Made by a program: the position numbers and the translations under genes | The notes under the pieces: generated by a model | What the model saw: only the letters and a program-made list of their open reading frames with translations | Told to the model about the DNA's origin: nothing | Database searches by the model: none | Shown here: in pieces, positions 1-9,300 of the stretch | Position numbering within the stretch: the stretch's first letter is position 1 | Layout of the letters: every line of letters begins with the position of its first letter | Source of the DNA: Terriglobia bacterium | Lineage (GTDB): Bacteria; Acidobacteriota; Terriglobia; Acidiferrales; UBA7541 | Reading direction: 5' to 3' | Length of the DNA: 64,000 bases | Assembly: GCA_020073485.1 (NCBI GenBank) | Contig: JAIQFB010000001.1 | Location: forward strand, 62,001 to 126,000

Positions 1-1846
1 ACTCCGGATTTTCCTTGTCCTTCTCCTTGTTGATTTCCTCCAGGAGGGCTTTGAGAAGGCGTGTCATTTGGACATAGCGACCGAATTCGTCGCCTGCATC
101 TGGTGACGTAGTGTTGAACCAGCGAAGAGCCGTCTTTGCGGAAGCAATCACAATGCCGTAGTGCTGGGCGACCCACTTTTCGATATCCGGCTCACCACCG
201 CCGCCAGTTTCAAGGACCATGAGAGGCTTCGTCGACGATGGGCTCTGTTTATCGAAGTAGGCCATAAGCTCATGAGACAAGACCTTCGTCACGTACAATA
301 TGGGAACGTTCTGGATCTCCTTGAATTTAGCTCCCCAATCTTCCCGCGGAAGTCGGCTTCCCTTCTCGCCGAATCGACGTGAGTCGAAGCCAGTTCTGAA
401 TCCGAACCACGTGACGCAGGTGAAGCTCTCCGTCGCAACACCGGGAGAGGCCTCTGTAGGCATGGAACCGCCACTCTGGGGAATAACCTCGAGAACGCCA
501 TCAAAGTCGATCCACTGCCGTTCTGAAAGGCTCCCGAGGATACCATCCCCGGCTGCGTCGTCCCCGATTTCCGCCACAACGGCAGAGGGGAGGCCCATTG
601 CATCCCAGACAAGAAGTGGATTCCCACCCTGACCCAGCGAGCTATCGGAGATGAGCAGTTCCTTTTCTTTTGAGTCTGGTGCCCGAGTGGCCTCGGGCGG
701 CCCATGGAACGTCTCTTGTTGAGCGGGCTGGGCGATCCCGATGACACGCGACGTCTGCAGCGGACCAACACAGCAGACCACCGGCGAAATGTTGGACAAC
801 GGGGATTTGACTAGGTCATTGAACGGTAGTTCTCGGTAGGCAAGCTTGAGGGAGTCGGACGCTCTTTTTTTTCGGTCCGTTTTGATGTCAATCCTGTCCA
901 GAAGCAGCTCTAGAAGGACAATGTAAGCTAGCCTCATTCGCTCTGGGGCCGCGGCCAGGCCTTGTGGAAGCCAAAGTGTATCGATGCCGAGCTCTTGGAA
1001 CCTGATCGTGGGTTCCGCATTAGCGCGGACATCGAGAATGATCAGGTTCTTCCGAGCGCCCCACCGGCTGTAGAGAAAGCGCATCAGGATCAGCTCTGCG
1101 GGGGTCAGGGAAGTGCCAAGGAACACGAAAACGTGGTCGTCGCGCTCCAGAGCGGCCCGGAACTCGAAGAACGGGAGAAGTCTGTCCTCCACCGAAGGCC
1201 CGAGCGCTGTTGTGCGGTATACAACGCTTGTTGTAACGAGTTGCCGGTAGGATGCCGACTCGATCCATTGATCGACCATCTCAGACGTGTGCGAACCGTC
1301 GCCCTTTGGAGGGGGCAGAGAGCCGTGAAGCTTCAAGATGACAAGTTCCTCACCTCTTGGTGGGTACGGGTCCGGAGGATTCCTCCCGGACCCGCCGATG
1401 GGCTCCATAACATACATGGGGTCGTATCGGCGGACGTCGTGCGCAGCAAGCTCCAGAAGAACGTCATAGTTCGTAGTGGCGATACGACGGTCGGCCATCA
1501 GGACCAGCGCTCGGTGCAGCTCGGAGGGCTTCAATGCATAGAGATCTTTGGCGAACTGGTGCCAGATATTCTGTTCTTGCTCTTCTTTGGCTTTACCGAA
1601 GATGAAGTGGAGTATCTCTGGATGCTCGAATCCCCGCCGCCTAAAGCAGTCGAACAACTCACGAGGTTCTCCGATCACTTGAAGCGCATCTTGGATCCAT
1701 TTATTCCAGCTTGGGCCAGCAACTAAACGAGTGAGACTGTTACCTACGATCGGAAACAGCTTGGGACGGGGTTTGTCTTTGAGAAAGCAGTCAAGCTGCT
1801 TTGACAAACAATCATGGATTCGGTCACGAAGAGGCTTCTTAGTCAT
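1..1846 (-). CDS. SIR2-like domain fused to PfkB/ribokinase-like domain (3' end off window)
   Basis: This reading frame is open from an ATG at 1846 to the left edge without a stop (615 codons, C-terminus missing). Residues about 30-300 form a SIR2-like domain: TTNYD at 124-128 with the expected Asn126, LHGS at 173-176 with His174, and FLGTS near 242. From about 355 the protein changes to a PfkB/ribokinase-like sugar or nucleoside kinase start: GQGGNPLLVWDAMGLPSAVV at 405 and IGDD at 427. The kinase anion-hole motif should lie outside the window. SIR2-like domains of this kind in defence genes usually degrade NAD; that activity here is inference. The start lies 3 bp after the stop of the MocA-like gene, so the two are almost certainly co-transcribed. 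I do not recognise this fusion as a named system. Confidence 0.8.
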   Translation of the reverse strand, partial: MTKKPLRDRIHDCLSKQLDCFLKDKPRPKLFPIVGNSLTRLVAGPSWNKWIQDALQVIGEPRELFDCFRRRGFEHPEILHFIFGKAKEEQEQNIWHQFAKDLYALKPSELHRALVLMADRRIATTNYDVLLELAAHDVRRYDPMYVMEPIGGSGRNPPDPYPPRGEELVILKLHGSLPPPKGDGSHTSEMVDQWIESASYRQLVTTSVVYRTTALGPSVEDRLLPFFEFRAALERDDHVFVFLGTSLTPAELILMRFLYSRWGARKNLIILDVRANAEPTIRFQELGIDTLWLPQGLAAAPERMRLAYIVLLELLLDRIDIKTDRKKRASDSLKLAYRELPFNDLVKSPLSNISPVVCCVGPLQTSRVIGIAQPAQQETFHGPPEATRAPDSKEKELLISDSSLGQGGNPLLVWDAMGLPSAVVAEIGDDAAGDGILGSLSERQWIDFDGVLEVIPQSGGSMPTEASPGVATESFTCVTWFGFRTGFDSRRFGEKGSRLPREDWGAKFKEIQNVPILYVTKVLSHELMAYFDKQSPSSTKPLMVLETGGGGEPDIEKWVAQHYGIVIASAKTALRWFNTTSPDAGDEFGRYVQMTRLLKALLEEINKEKDKENPE

Positions 1847-1849
1847 GTT

Positions 1850-2875
1850 TCACTTATGAGCAGATACCTGAGCGAGGTTCAATTGCTGTTTGATGGCGGC
1901 GATTAGGCGGGTGGCCGCGACTGCAGGCTCAAGGCCGTGGGGTTGTGAAGCGCCCGTTTCGACGTATTCTTTGAATGCCTCAACAACGTGGGTGTAATAA
2001 CTGCCGGCCAAGAGGGCAACACACTCGCCCTCCTGAACCCGAATCATTAGGATGTTTGGATCCTGAAACACCATCTGGGCCTGCCCATGCGATCCCTCGA
2101 TTCGAAACCACCTCTCGTTCCCGCGTTCGTGATACTTGCCCACTCGGATGATAAAATGTGTTCCCGAGGATGCACGGAGTTCTAAAGCCGCGTATGTTTC
2201 GGCTGCCGGACGCCCCAGACTATGCGGGATTGTGCGCGCATCGGTTGAGACGAGCGACAGCGACTCGCCAAACAGCCCATGCCATAACACCACAAAGTGA
2301 TATGCAAGATCCCAAAGGACGCCTCCGTGAACTGGGTCCCACAACCACTCTCTGCCTTCAAAGCTTCCAGCCTGACCTTCCCCTTCAAGCAACACAGCCT
2401 CCACGCGTCGAATTGAGCCTAATACGGAAGAGCCCTGTTGCCAAAGATTGTGCTCGTCCTCTTCGACCTGGATACACTTCCCAAGGCAGCTCGGATAAGG
2501 TCGCTTGAACCAAGCTAGAAGAGGAGCTGCTCGCACGTCCAGGTAGAAATCCGAGCAGTAGAGTGAGGGATTCGTGTCCAAACTCTGCAGGACCAGATCC
2601 AAATCGGGCTCACTTGTCACCAGGGGTTTCTCAACCAAGATGGGAATACGAAGGTCCGCCAATTCCAGTATGTGTCTTGCGTGCAAATGATTAGGCGTGA
2701 GAAGCATGATCGCGTCCGGCGCAGAACGAACGGCCAGGGATCTCAGTGCGCCCTCTTCGCTGCCCACGTCAGCAGCGTCTGCTTTCAGTACTGTCGTGAA
2801 GCACTCGGCGATGCCCCGTTCCAGCTTACGGTAGTAGCGTCCAAGTCCGACTACGGCGAGTCTTGGCTTACTCAC
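1850..2875 (-). CDS. Gfo/Idh/MocA-family oxidoreductase
   Basis: This 341-residue protein has the N-terminal NAD(P)-binding Rossmann strand (LAVVGLGRYYRKL) and the family's catalytic EKP signature (Lys83 in ILVEKPL). A later segment, GGVLWDLAYH, matches the conserved substrate-site region of the C-terminal domain. Family members oxidise or isomerise sugars and cyclitols. The glycine motif is imperfect, so cofactor binding is likely but unproven. I chose the GTG at 2875 because GGGAG lies 10 nt upstream; an ATG at 2923 would add 16 poorly family-like residues. It is the first gene of the operon with the SIR2-PfkB fusion, which suggests that a sugar or nucleotide-sugar substrate links oxidoreductase, kinase and NADase domains. 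Confidence 0.82.
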   Translation of the reverse strand: MSKPRLAVVGLGRYYRKLERGIAECFTTVLKADAADVGSEEGALRSLAVRSAPDAIMLLTPNHLHARHILELADLRIPILVEKPLVTSEPDLDLVLQSLDTNPSLYCSDFYLDVRAAPLLAWFKRPYPSCLGKCIQVEEDEHNLWQQGSSVLGSIRRVEAVLLEGEGQAGSFEGREWLWDPVHGGVLWDLAYHFVVLWHGLFGESLSLVSTDARTIPHSLGRPAAETYAALELRASSGTHFIIRVGKYHERGNERWFRIEGSHGQAQMVFQDPNILMIRVQEGECVALLAGSYYTHVVEAFKEYVETGASQPHGLEPAVAATRLIAAIKQQLNLAQVSAHK

Positions 2876-2951
2876 GGCTTCTGAACTCCCTACGAGTTGC
2901 CATCTGGGAGCAAGTTCCCACATTCCAGAACCCCGGTCAAGTTCTTCTGCC

Positions 2952-3491
2952 TTATCCGACCCCTAGCTCTTCTGCGATCTGCCGCAGGCTGTGGCCCTCC
3001 GCCTTTAGCTTAAGAATCCGTTCGCGGTCTACCCCACACTTTGGGCGGCCCAACTTTTTGCCATTCGCTCGCGCATTCCGAATCCCGGCACTGACCCGCT
3101 CTCGTATCAGGTCACGCTCAAGCTGCGCAACCGCTGAAACGATTGTGAAGAGCGCCTGCCCCAATGCGCTGCTCGTGTCTACATTTTCGTTGTAGGAAAT
3201 GAACTGAATTCCCAGCGACCGAAATTCTTCCAACGCCGCAAGCAGGTGTTTGGTGGAGCGGGCGAACCTGTCAAAACGCCACACCACGATTGCGTCGAAC
3301 TGCCGCTTGCGGGCGTCATCCATCAATTTATTAAGCTCCGGGCGTGAGTCTTTAGCGCCTGACTGGCCCACGTCAACATATTCGCGGACCAGATCAAATC
3401 CCCGCGCCGTGCAGTAGGTCCTCAGATCGCGCACTTGCAATTCGCAGCTTTGGTCCTTAGTGCTGACGCGTGCATAGATTGCGATTCGCAT
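2952..3491 (-). CDS. Small serine recombinase (resolvase/invertase family)
   Basis: This is a 179-residue resolvase. The catalytic serine is Ser10 in IYARVSTKDQ. The rest of the catalytic domain follows, including DAIVVWRFDRFARS and the long E-helix LERDLIRERVSAGI. The C-terminal helix-turn-helix begins (ILKLKAEGHSLRQIAEELGVG) but the stop comes straight after the first half, where family members usually continue with a recognition helix. The DNA-binding domain therefore looks shortened. It lies 76 bp upstream of the MocA/SIR2 operon on the same strand and probably marks a past insertion or resolution site. Confidence 0.85.
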   Translation of the reverse strand: MRIAIYARVSTKDQSCELQVRDLRTYCTARGFDLVREYVDVGQSGAKDSRPELNKLMDDARKRQFDAIVVWRFDRFARSTKHLLAALEEFRSLGIQFISYNENVDTSSALGQALFTIVSAVAQLERDLIRERVSAGIRNARANGKKLGRPKCGVDRERILKLKAEGHSLRQIAEELGVG

Positions 3492-3618
3492 GGAGTTGTT
3501 CTACGGGTTGAGGAGCGGAAACGGCTAGTTTGCGCTCACCACCTCCGGACACGCGATGAACCGCCACATTTAGCTCCTCTGCCAAAACCGTCCGTAGAAC
3601 TAAAGCAGAGGTGAGCGC

Positions 3619-3876
3619 GTGCAAAACCTTCTGGTCGAAATCTTCCTCAAATCACAAAACTTGACCGATAAAGAATTCATCGCAAATCTGGAGCAGGGCG
3701 GCATTGGGTATTCCATCCATCGCATTGATACCGGGACATACGTCGAGGTTGGCCGCTTCTGTTACCGCTTCAACGAACAGGGCTTTTCAAGAGGCGGCTG
3801 GATTAACAGCTGCGCGGCGGATCGGAGGTCGGAATGGGAGAAATGGGCGGCGCTCTTGACCGAGCCTTTATCTTGA
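3619..3876 (+). CDS. Small hypothetical protein
   Basis: This 85-residue protein starts with GTG preceded by GAGGTGAG. It has no membrane segment or metal motif. Composition is mixed with several aromatics (SIHRIDTGTYVEVGRFCYRF), consistent with a small folded protein. It precedes the Cys-rich protein and the recombinase/ParB-like operon on the same strand and may be part of that mobile module. I do not recognise a family. Confidence 0.5.
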   Translation: MQNLLVEIFLKSQNLTDKEFIANLEQGGIGYSIHRIDTGTYVEVGRFCYRFNEQGFSRGGWINSCAADRRSEWEKWAALLTEPLS

Positions 3877-3936
3877 GCCTTCCGAACGCAATCGACCACT
3901 CATAAGCTGTGCCGTTCTTTCATGCTAGTCGTAGTC

Positions 3937-4401
3937 ATGGAAAACAAGACTTGCACCTACTGCAAACAAGCATTTCGCCCGTGCCAATATCACCCGGATC
4001 AGAAGGTTTGCGGTTCCGCAAAGTGCCAGCAGCGACGGCGTACTGATTATCACAGAGAGAAAATCGCCAAGGACTTTGTCTATCGCGAGCAGTGTCGAGA
4101 CAGCCAGAAAAAATGGCGGGAGAATAATCCCGGCTATATGAAACAGTATCGAGCCACGCGCAGACTTGGAGGCCGGCGCCAATTCGCAAAGTCCCGCCTG
4201 TTGACCGCCCTTCACCAACTCGTTGATTCGGTAAAGAACAACGTGGTCGTGGATCTTCGCGCTTTGGATGTAAGCCTTTGGCTAGTCTCAGACTCTCTGT
4301 TTCAAGAGAAGAACAACTTAGCCTCAGCGAAAGTGATTATTCTGCAAGGAGATTTGCACACCGTCGGTCAAGAGATCAGACTGAAAAGAACATCTCTTTG
4401 A
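3937..4401 (+). CDS. Cys-rich putative zinc-binding protein of the recombinase module
   Basis: This protein of about 154 residues opens with a candidate zinc finger: CTYCKQAFRPC, then CGSAKC about ten residues later. A strongly basic stretch follows (KCQQRRRTDYHREK, KKWRENNPGYMKQYR). The second half is less charged and may be a helical tail. An ATG at 3922 in the same frame would add five residues; neither start has a strong ribosome site. The next gene on the same strand is the large serine recombinase, and such Cys-rich leaders often accompany recombinase/ParB modules (from memory of gene neighbourhoods, not verified). It is likely a DNA- or RNA-binding accessory factor. Confidence 0.65.
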   Translation: MENKTCTYCKQAFRPCQYHPDQKVCGSAKCQQRRRTDYHREKIAKDFVYREQCRDSQKKWRENNPGYMKQYRATRRLGGRRQFAKSRLLTALHQLVDSVKNNVVVDLRALDVSLWLVSDSLFQEKNNLASAKVIILQGDLHTVGQEIRLKRTSL

Positions 4402-4537
4402 AGCTTGATTCCGATTCGACATATATATAAGGACCGCGGCATTTCAATGTGAACGACTGGCGGGAACACACTCTTCGCAAAACTCAGAGGTGCGCCGCCC
4501 GTCATTAATAGGACTCGCTATCAGACGAGCGGCGGCA

Positions 4538-6100
4538 ATGGAAAGCATCGAACAAGGATCATTTCAAAGCAAACCGAGCGCAGCCCGCGCCGTAGAGTAC
4601 GTCCGCATGTCCACTGAGCACCAGCAATACTCGACCGAGAACCAGCGAGAAATCATTCGCCAATATGCCGAACACCGAGGAATGGTGATTGTGCGCACGT
4701 ACACGGACGCCGGCAAGAGCGGGTTGCGGATTGATGGTCGGGACGCTCTGAAGCAACTGATATATGACGTAGAAAATGACCGGGCCGACTTCAGTGCAAT
4801 TTTGGTTTATGACGTTAGCCGTTGGGGACGTTTTCAGGATGCGGACGAGAGTGCATATTACGAATATATCTGCAGGCGCGCGAAAATCGAAGTCCACTAC
4901 TGCGCTGAGCAATTTGAGAATGATGGCAGTCCCATCTCAACCATTGTGAAGGGCGTCAAACGGGCGATGGCTGGCGAGTATAGCCGCGAACTATCCGCCA
5001 AAGTCTTTGTCGGGCAATGTCGCCTCATCGAACTCGGCTTCCGCCAAGGCGGTTCCCCTGGTTACGGGCTTCGTCGGATGCTACGTGCAGTGAACGGGGA
5101 GCATAAGGGGGTGCTCAATCGAGGAGAACAGAAAAGCATTCAGACAGATCGCGTCATCCTCATTCCGGGGCCGCCTGACGAGGTTGAAATTGTCCGTTGG
5201 ATCTACCACACATTTACAGCAGAAGGATTCGTTGAATCGAAGATCGCCACCATGTTGAACGAACGCGGAATTCCCACGGATTTGGGTCGGCCATGGACTC
5301 GCGGTACCGTTCATCAGGTTTTGACGAGCGAAAAATATGTGGGGAACAACATCTATAACAAGGTCTCCTTCAAGCTAAAGAAGAAACGCGTGGTCAATCC
5401 ATCCGAAATGTGGATTCGGAGCGATGGGGCCTTCCAGCCCATCGTCCCACCAGAATTGTTTTCAAAGGCACGAAGCATCATTCTGGAGCGCGGTCGCAAG
5501 TTTGCGAATGAGGAATTGCTGGACCATCTTCGCCACCTGTTGGAGCACTCGGGCCGTCTTTCCGGCCTGCTGATAGATGAGGCTGAAGGCATTGTTTCAA
5601 GCTCCATGTACCGTAATCGGTTCGGCAGTTTAGTCCGTGCATACCAACTGATTGGTTATACGCCCGAGCGCGACTATCAATTCATCGAAACCAACCGGCA
5701 ACTCCGTCTGATGCATCCCAAGATCACCGCTGACGTCATCACGCGCATTTGTCAACTGGGCGGGAGTGTCAGAAACAATCCCGACAACGATTTGCTGTCG
5801 GTGAACGATGAATTCTCCGCGTCTCTTGTCATTGCCAGATGCAGGCAAATAATGTCTGGCGCATTTCGATGGCTCATTCGGGTTGATGCTGGCTTGAAGC
5901 CGGACATCACTGTGGCGGTGCGAATGAATGCCGACAATCGTGAGCCGCTTGACTACTATTTGCTACCACACCTTGATTTCACATTTGAGAAGCTGCTACT
6001 CGCTGAAGATAACGCCATCAGTTTGGATACTTATCGTTTTGACACGCTCGATTTCTTTTTCGGCATGGCTCGACGGATGCGAATCCCGGAGGGAGTATGA
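4538..6100 (+). CDS. Large serine recombinase
   Basis: This protein of about 520 residues has a serine recombinase catalytic domain. The nucleophile is Ser25 in EYVRMSTEHQQYS, and VYDVSRWGRF is the conserved follow-on motif. The recombinase domain comes next (GYGLRRM, WTRGTVHQVLTSEKYVGN). It lacks an obvious Cys-rich zinc ribbon and instead ends in about 200 residues unlike the usual large integrases. The stop overlaps the start of the next gene by 4 bp (ATGA), so translation is coupled to the ParB-like pair. That coupling is unusual and suggests the three proteins act as one machine. A GTG at 4490 could add 16 residues. Confidence 0.85.
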   Translation: MESIEQGSFQSKPSAARAVEYVRMSTEHQQYSTENQREIIRQYAEHRGMVIVRTYTDAGKSGLRIDGRDALKQLIYDVENDRADFSAILVYDVSRWGRFQDADESAYYEYICRRAKIEVHYCAEQFENDGSPISTIVKGVKRAMAGEYSRELSAKVFVGQCRLIELGFRQGGSPGYGLRRMLRAVNGEHKGVLNRGEQKSIQTDRVILIPGPPDEVEIVRWIYHTFTAEGFVESKIATMLNERGIPTDLGRPWTRGTVHQVLTSEKYVGNNIYNKVSFKLKKKRVVNPSEMWIRSDGAFQPIVPPELFSKARSIILERGRKFANEELLDHLRHLLEHSGRLSGLLIDEAEGIVSSSMYRNRFGSLVRAYQLIGYTPERDYQFIETNRQLRLMHPKITADVITRICQLGGSVRNNPDNDLLSVNDEFSASLVIARCRQIMSGAFRWLIRVDAGLKPDITVAVRMNADNREPLDYYLLPHLDFTFEKLLLAEDNAISLDTYRFDTLDFFFGMARRMRIPEGV

Positions 6101-6993
6101 ATGACACCGCTCTAATTGTTCAGATGATCCAGATCGATCAAATCAATGTCCTAAATCCACGAAGCCGCAATAAGATCGTTTTCCAAAGCATCGTCTCGAA
6201 CATATCCAATCTTGGCCTGAAGAGACCTATCACTGTTGCTCGTCGGACAGAACCTGCCGACGGCAAATTGTACGATCTCGTTTGCGGTCAAGGTCGGCTG
6301 GAAGCATTCGCCGCGCTGGGGCAAGCCGAGATTCCGGCGATTGTTAAGGAGGCATCAAAGGAAGAATGCTTTTTGATGAGCCTGGTTGAGAACATTGCTC
6401 GACGCCAGATTCGCCCCCTCGAGTTACTAAGAGAGATCAGTAGCCTAAAATCTAGAGGTTACAGCACGACTGAGATCGCGAGTAAAATTGACGTTCACAA
6501 GAGCTATGTGACTGGCATCAGCCATCTGCTAAAGGACGGTGAAGAGCGTTTGATTTCTGCCGTTGAGACCGGCCGGATACCGCTGTCTGTTGCGATGCAA
6601 ATCGCCAACACCGATGAGGACGGCATTCAGCGGGCTCTCTGTCAGGCGTATGAGGACAAGACGCTCCGCGGGCGCAAGTTACTGGCTGTCCGACGCATCA
6701 TCGAAGCGCGTACATCCAATGGTAAGAGTACCCATCAAGGTGTACGCCGGAAAGTTGATCGTCTCCAATCGGCCGACGGGCTGGTTCGCGTATATCGCCA
6801 AGAGGCCGACCGGCAAAAGCTGCTGATAAAAAAGTCACAACTGACAGAGCATCATCTCCTGCTTATCCTATCCGCGCTAAAGAACCTCCTCCGGGACGAA
6901 AACTTCGTCACGTTGCTGCGTGCAGAGGGATTGGACACAATTCCAGCACCTTTGGCAGAAAAAATTCAAATCACGGACAAGGCTTCAATATGA
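6097..6993 (+). CDS. ParB/RepB-like DNA-binding protein
   Basis: This 298-residue protein has a ParB N-terminal domain. It shows IDQINVLNPRSRNKIVF, the NTPase-type box DLVCGQGRLEAFAALG, and LMSLVENIARRQIRPLELL, the signature that precedes the ParB helix-turn-helix (STTEIASKIDVHKSYVTGI). The gene sits between the recombinase and a second ParB-like gene with 4-bp overlaps on both sides. No ParA-type ATPase lies nearby, so classical plasmid partition is not supported. A role in positioning or regulating the recombinase is inferred. Confidence 0.85.
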   Translation: MNDTALIVQMIQIDQINVLNPRSRNKIVFQSIVSNISNLGLKRPITVARRTEPADGKLYDLVCGQGRLEAFAALGQAEIPAIVKEASKEECFLMSLVENIARRQIRPLELLREISSLKSRGYSTTEIASKIDVHKSYVTGISHLLKDGEERLISAVETGRIPLSVAMQIANTDEDGIQRALCQAYEDKTLRGRKLLAVRRIIEARTSNGKSTHQGVRRKVDRLQSADGLVRVYRQEADRQKLLIKKSQLTEHHLLLILSALKNLLRDENFVTLLRAEGLDTIPAPLAEKIQITDKASI

Positions 6994-7874
6994 CAAAACA
7001 AGTCCAGCTTGCGTTTAACCTTCAAGGGATGATCGTTCCGATTTCAAGCATTCTTCCGCTCAAGCACATAAAGACTTCCATAAGGTCCAGCCAGAAGTAT
7101 CAGCAGGTCCTTTCGTCCGTACGAGAAGTTGGCATCATCGAGCCGTTGATTGTATTTCCGCAAAACGGCAAGTCCGACTCTTTTCTGTTGTTGGACGGAC
7201 ACATTCGGCTCGAAGTCCTAAGGCAACTCGAAGAGACCCACGCGCGCTGCTTGATCGCAACCGATGACGAGACGTACACCTACAACAAGCGTGTAAACCG
7301 AATGGCCACGATTCAAGAGCACGCGATGATCCTGAAAGCTACACGGAATGGTGTATCTGAAGAACGGATTGCCACAGTATTAAAAGTGGATGTCGCCAGT
7401 ATCCGGCAGAAGCGAGATTTGCTAAATGGCATCTGCAAGGAAGCAGCCGAGATCCTCAAGAATAAGCATGTTTCGCTGGGGGCATTTTCGTTCCTTAGAA
7501 AGATGAAGCCCATGCGGCAGATCGAAGTGGCCGAGCTCTTGGTGGCGACGGCCAATTACTCGGTCCCGTATGTAAAGGCGCTTCTCGTGGCAACCAATCC
7601 CGACATGCTCGTTGAGCCCGACAATCACAAGGTCGTTGGCGGTCTAACGCCGGAACAGGTAACGAAGATGGAAAAGGAGATGGAGGCTCTGCAACGAGAT
7701 CTAAAGCTGATCGAAGAGTCTTATGGGAACCAAGTTCTAAACCTGGTTCTGGCGCGAGGGTATCTTTTGAAGCTGTTCGGCAATGCCCGTATAGCGCGCT
7801 ATCTCGGCCAGAATCACGCGGACATCTTTCGTGAGCTGCAAGCCGTTTCTGAAGGTCCCTCATTGGAGAATTGA
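6990..7874 (+). CDS. ParB-like protein with RepB-type C-terminal region
   Basis: This 294-residue protein is a diverged second ParB-like protein. Its N-terminal box is SFLLLDGHIRLEVLRQL, and a helix-turn-helix-like region follows (VSEERIATVLKVDVASIRQ). The C-terminal half resembles the RepB partition C-terminal domain (YSVPYVKALLVATNPDMLVE) and ends in helices with little charge variation. It overlaps the upstream ParB-like gene by 4 bp. Two different ParB-like proteins translated with one serine recombinase suggest a heteromeric nucleoprotein complex. Function is inference. Confidence 0.8.
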   Translation: MTKQVQLAFNLQGMIVPISSILPLKHIKTSIRSSQKYQQVLSSVREVGIIEPLIVFPQNGKSDSFLLLDGHIRLEVLRQLEETHARCLIATDDETYTYNKRVNRMATIQEHAMILKATRNGVSEERIATVLKVDVASIRQKRDLLNGICKEAAEILKNKHVSLGAFSFLRKMKPMRQIEVAELLVATANYSVPYVKALLVATNPDMLVEPDNHKVVGGLTPEQVTKMEKEMEALQRDLKLIEESYGNQVLNLVLARGYLLKLFGNARIARYLGQNHADIFRELQAVSEGPSLEN

Positions 7875-8358
7875 GAATTGGCAAGACCGCGTTTGATTGC
7901 GCCACACCCTTCCCGCACGTGGCTTAACCCGCAAAACGCCGGCTTGCTCCTGTTATTGAGGCCGCAGCCGACGTTCCAGAACCTACTCCTGTCCCGTAAT
8001 TCATCCAAATGATCAAAGGCGCGCACGGGCTTAAAGAGGTGTTCGAGTGATGCTTATAAAGGTTCTACGCGCAGCGCCAGTAATCTTCCGAGATAATTGT
8101 CGAATGCAATAGAATTCGCGCTGTTTCCAGTCCCCGACGTTCTTGCAGCATCTGCAGAAACCGGCTCGCGTTGCAATTAACTTCCGAATGCCCCCTTTGC
8201 CCGATGTTGTCCGCTCCTTCTTGCCTGTAACGGACTGGGAGCTTTACATCGCAGTGGTGGAATGGCAAGACGGATTCGCATGGAGTCGATTACTAAACCA
8301 TCGAGGATTGAGGATTTGTGGAAATTCCAACGGAAATTATGACAATCAGCCTCTTCCG
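7875..8358. other. Intergenic region between recombinase module and HNH pair
   Basis: No convincing gene is seen here. A forward frame at 8188-8388 could encode a short peptide, but it runs into the end of the opposing HNH gene and has no ribosome site or recognisable motif. The interval probably holds the 3' boundary of the recombinase/ParB-like module, because gene direction changes here. No clear terminal repeats were found by eye. Confidence 0.4.
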
Positions 8359-9300
8359 CTAGCGGAACAGGCTGTTGTGAAACGCTAGATATTCACGAGC
8401 GGGCAAGTTGTTACTCTCGCGCGGTAGGCGGATGGCTCTGCCGTGCAAATGATAGTAGTCTCGCCCGTTCTCAAACTCCTCTCGAATTCGACTGCTTACG
8501 ACTACCTTCATTTGATCAGCATCGACGGTCATGTATCCCTGATCGAATAGAGTGTGAAGATCACTCCGCAATAGTAGACCATTCTCCGGCACGTGCGGAC
8601 CGCCCGAGCTGTAAGGCTTGATGTGAGCGGCTTGTAGCACCGGCAGAGTTCGCTCACCAGTGATCGTACATCTACGTTCATAAGCATCTGTCACGATCAC
8701 CCTGAATGTACCTTGGCCGAGTCGCGGTCGAACGAGCATTGGTTCGCCGTAACGGGCACTGTCGACCGCTGCTATAGTCGCTGGGCCTGGGTCAAAGTTC
8801 GCTGTGGCACGCGTCGCCAATCTTTCCGTGACCGCTTCCCAAAGGGTCTTGCCGGCGGATCCTTCTTCGCTATTGTAGCCCTTCCCTTGGACAATATTGA
8901 GACTGAAATCCGAGGGCACTGGAATCCATTCTTCTTCTCTGAAAAAGAATGGTTCGGCCAAAAGTATGCAACCGATCGCGGGATTCTCCGCCGGTCCGAT
9001 AGGCACGCGTCTATACTTCGCGATCCTGTCACGCATTTCCGAAAGAGATCGAACTCCGTTGCCTTCCCCGAAAGCTTCCCATGAGAGCGAAATCGGCAAA
9101 TGGACGAACCGGGTGAAGAATCCGCCACCGACTATGAAATTGCGTGGGGAGTGAAGCTTAAATAGCAGCATTTCACCGGTACTGAGGGCCTTGAACGATG
9201 CCTCGGAAGATGGGCGCCAGAAATTTGCCTCATCCACGTGCGACTTGGACGCATGCAATTGAAACCATTCGTAATCGGTGACCGCAACGAAGAAATTCAT
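8359..9300 (-). CDS. HNH endonuclease with N-terminal reader-like domain
   Basis: This 313-residue protein ends in an HNH_2-type nuclease: CTITGER with Cys211, AAHIKPY with His226, ENGLLLRSDLHTLFD with Asn240 and His249. The N-terminal 190 residues (VAVTDYEWFQLHA, FWRPSSE, LLFKLHSPRNFIVGGGFF) resemble a PUA/EVE-like or similar reader fold, but more weakly than in its partner. The start codon overlaps the stop of the upstream HNH gene by 4 bp. Reader-HNH proteins are commonly predicted to be modification-dependent restriction enzymes. Substrate is unknown. Confidence 0.8.
   Translation of the reverse strand: MNFFVAVTDYEWFQLHASKSHVDEANFWRPSSEASFKALSTGEMLLFKLHSPRNFIVGGGFFTRFVHLPISLSWEAFGEGNGVRSLSEMRDRIAKYRRVPIGPAENPAIGCILLAEPFFFREEEWIPVPSDFSLNIVQGKGYNSEEGSAGKTLWEAVTERLATRATANFDPGPATIAAVDSARYGEPMLVRPRLGQGTFRVIVTDAYERRCTITGERTLPVLQAAHIKPYSSGGPHVPENGLLLRSDLHTLFDQGYMTVDADQMKVVVSSRIREEFENGRDYYHLHGRAIRLPRESNNLPAREYLAFHNSLFR

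Noticed and set aside
962-1726. Forward 254-codon frame
   Set aside because: It lies antisense inside the SIR2-PfkB gene, whose reading frame has SIR2 motifs; no ribosome site.
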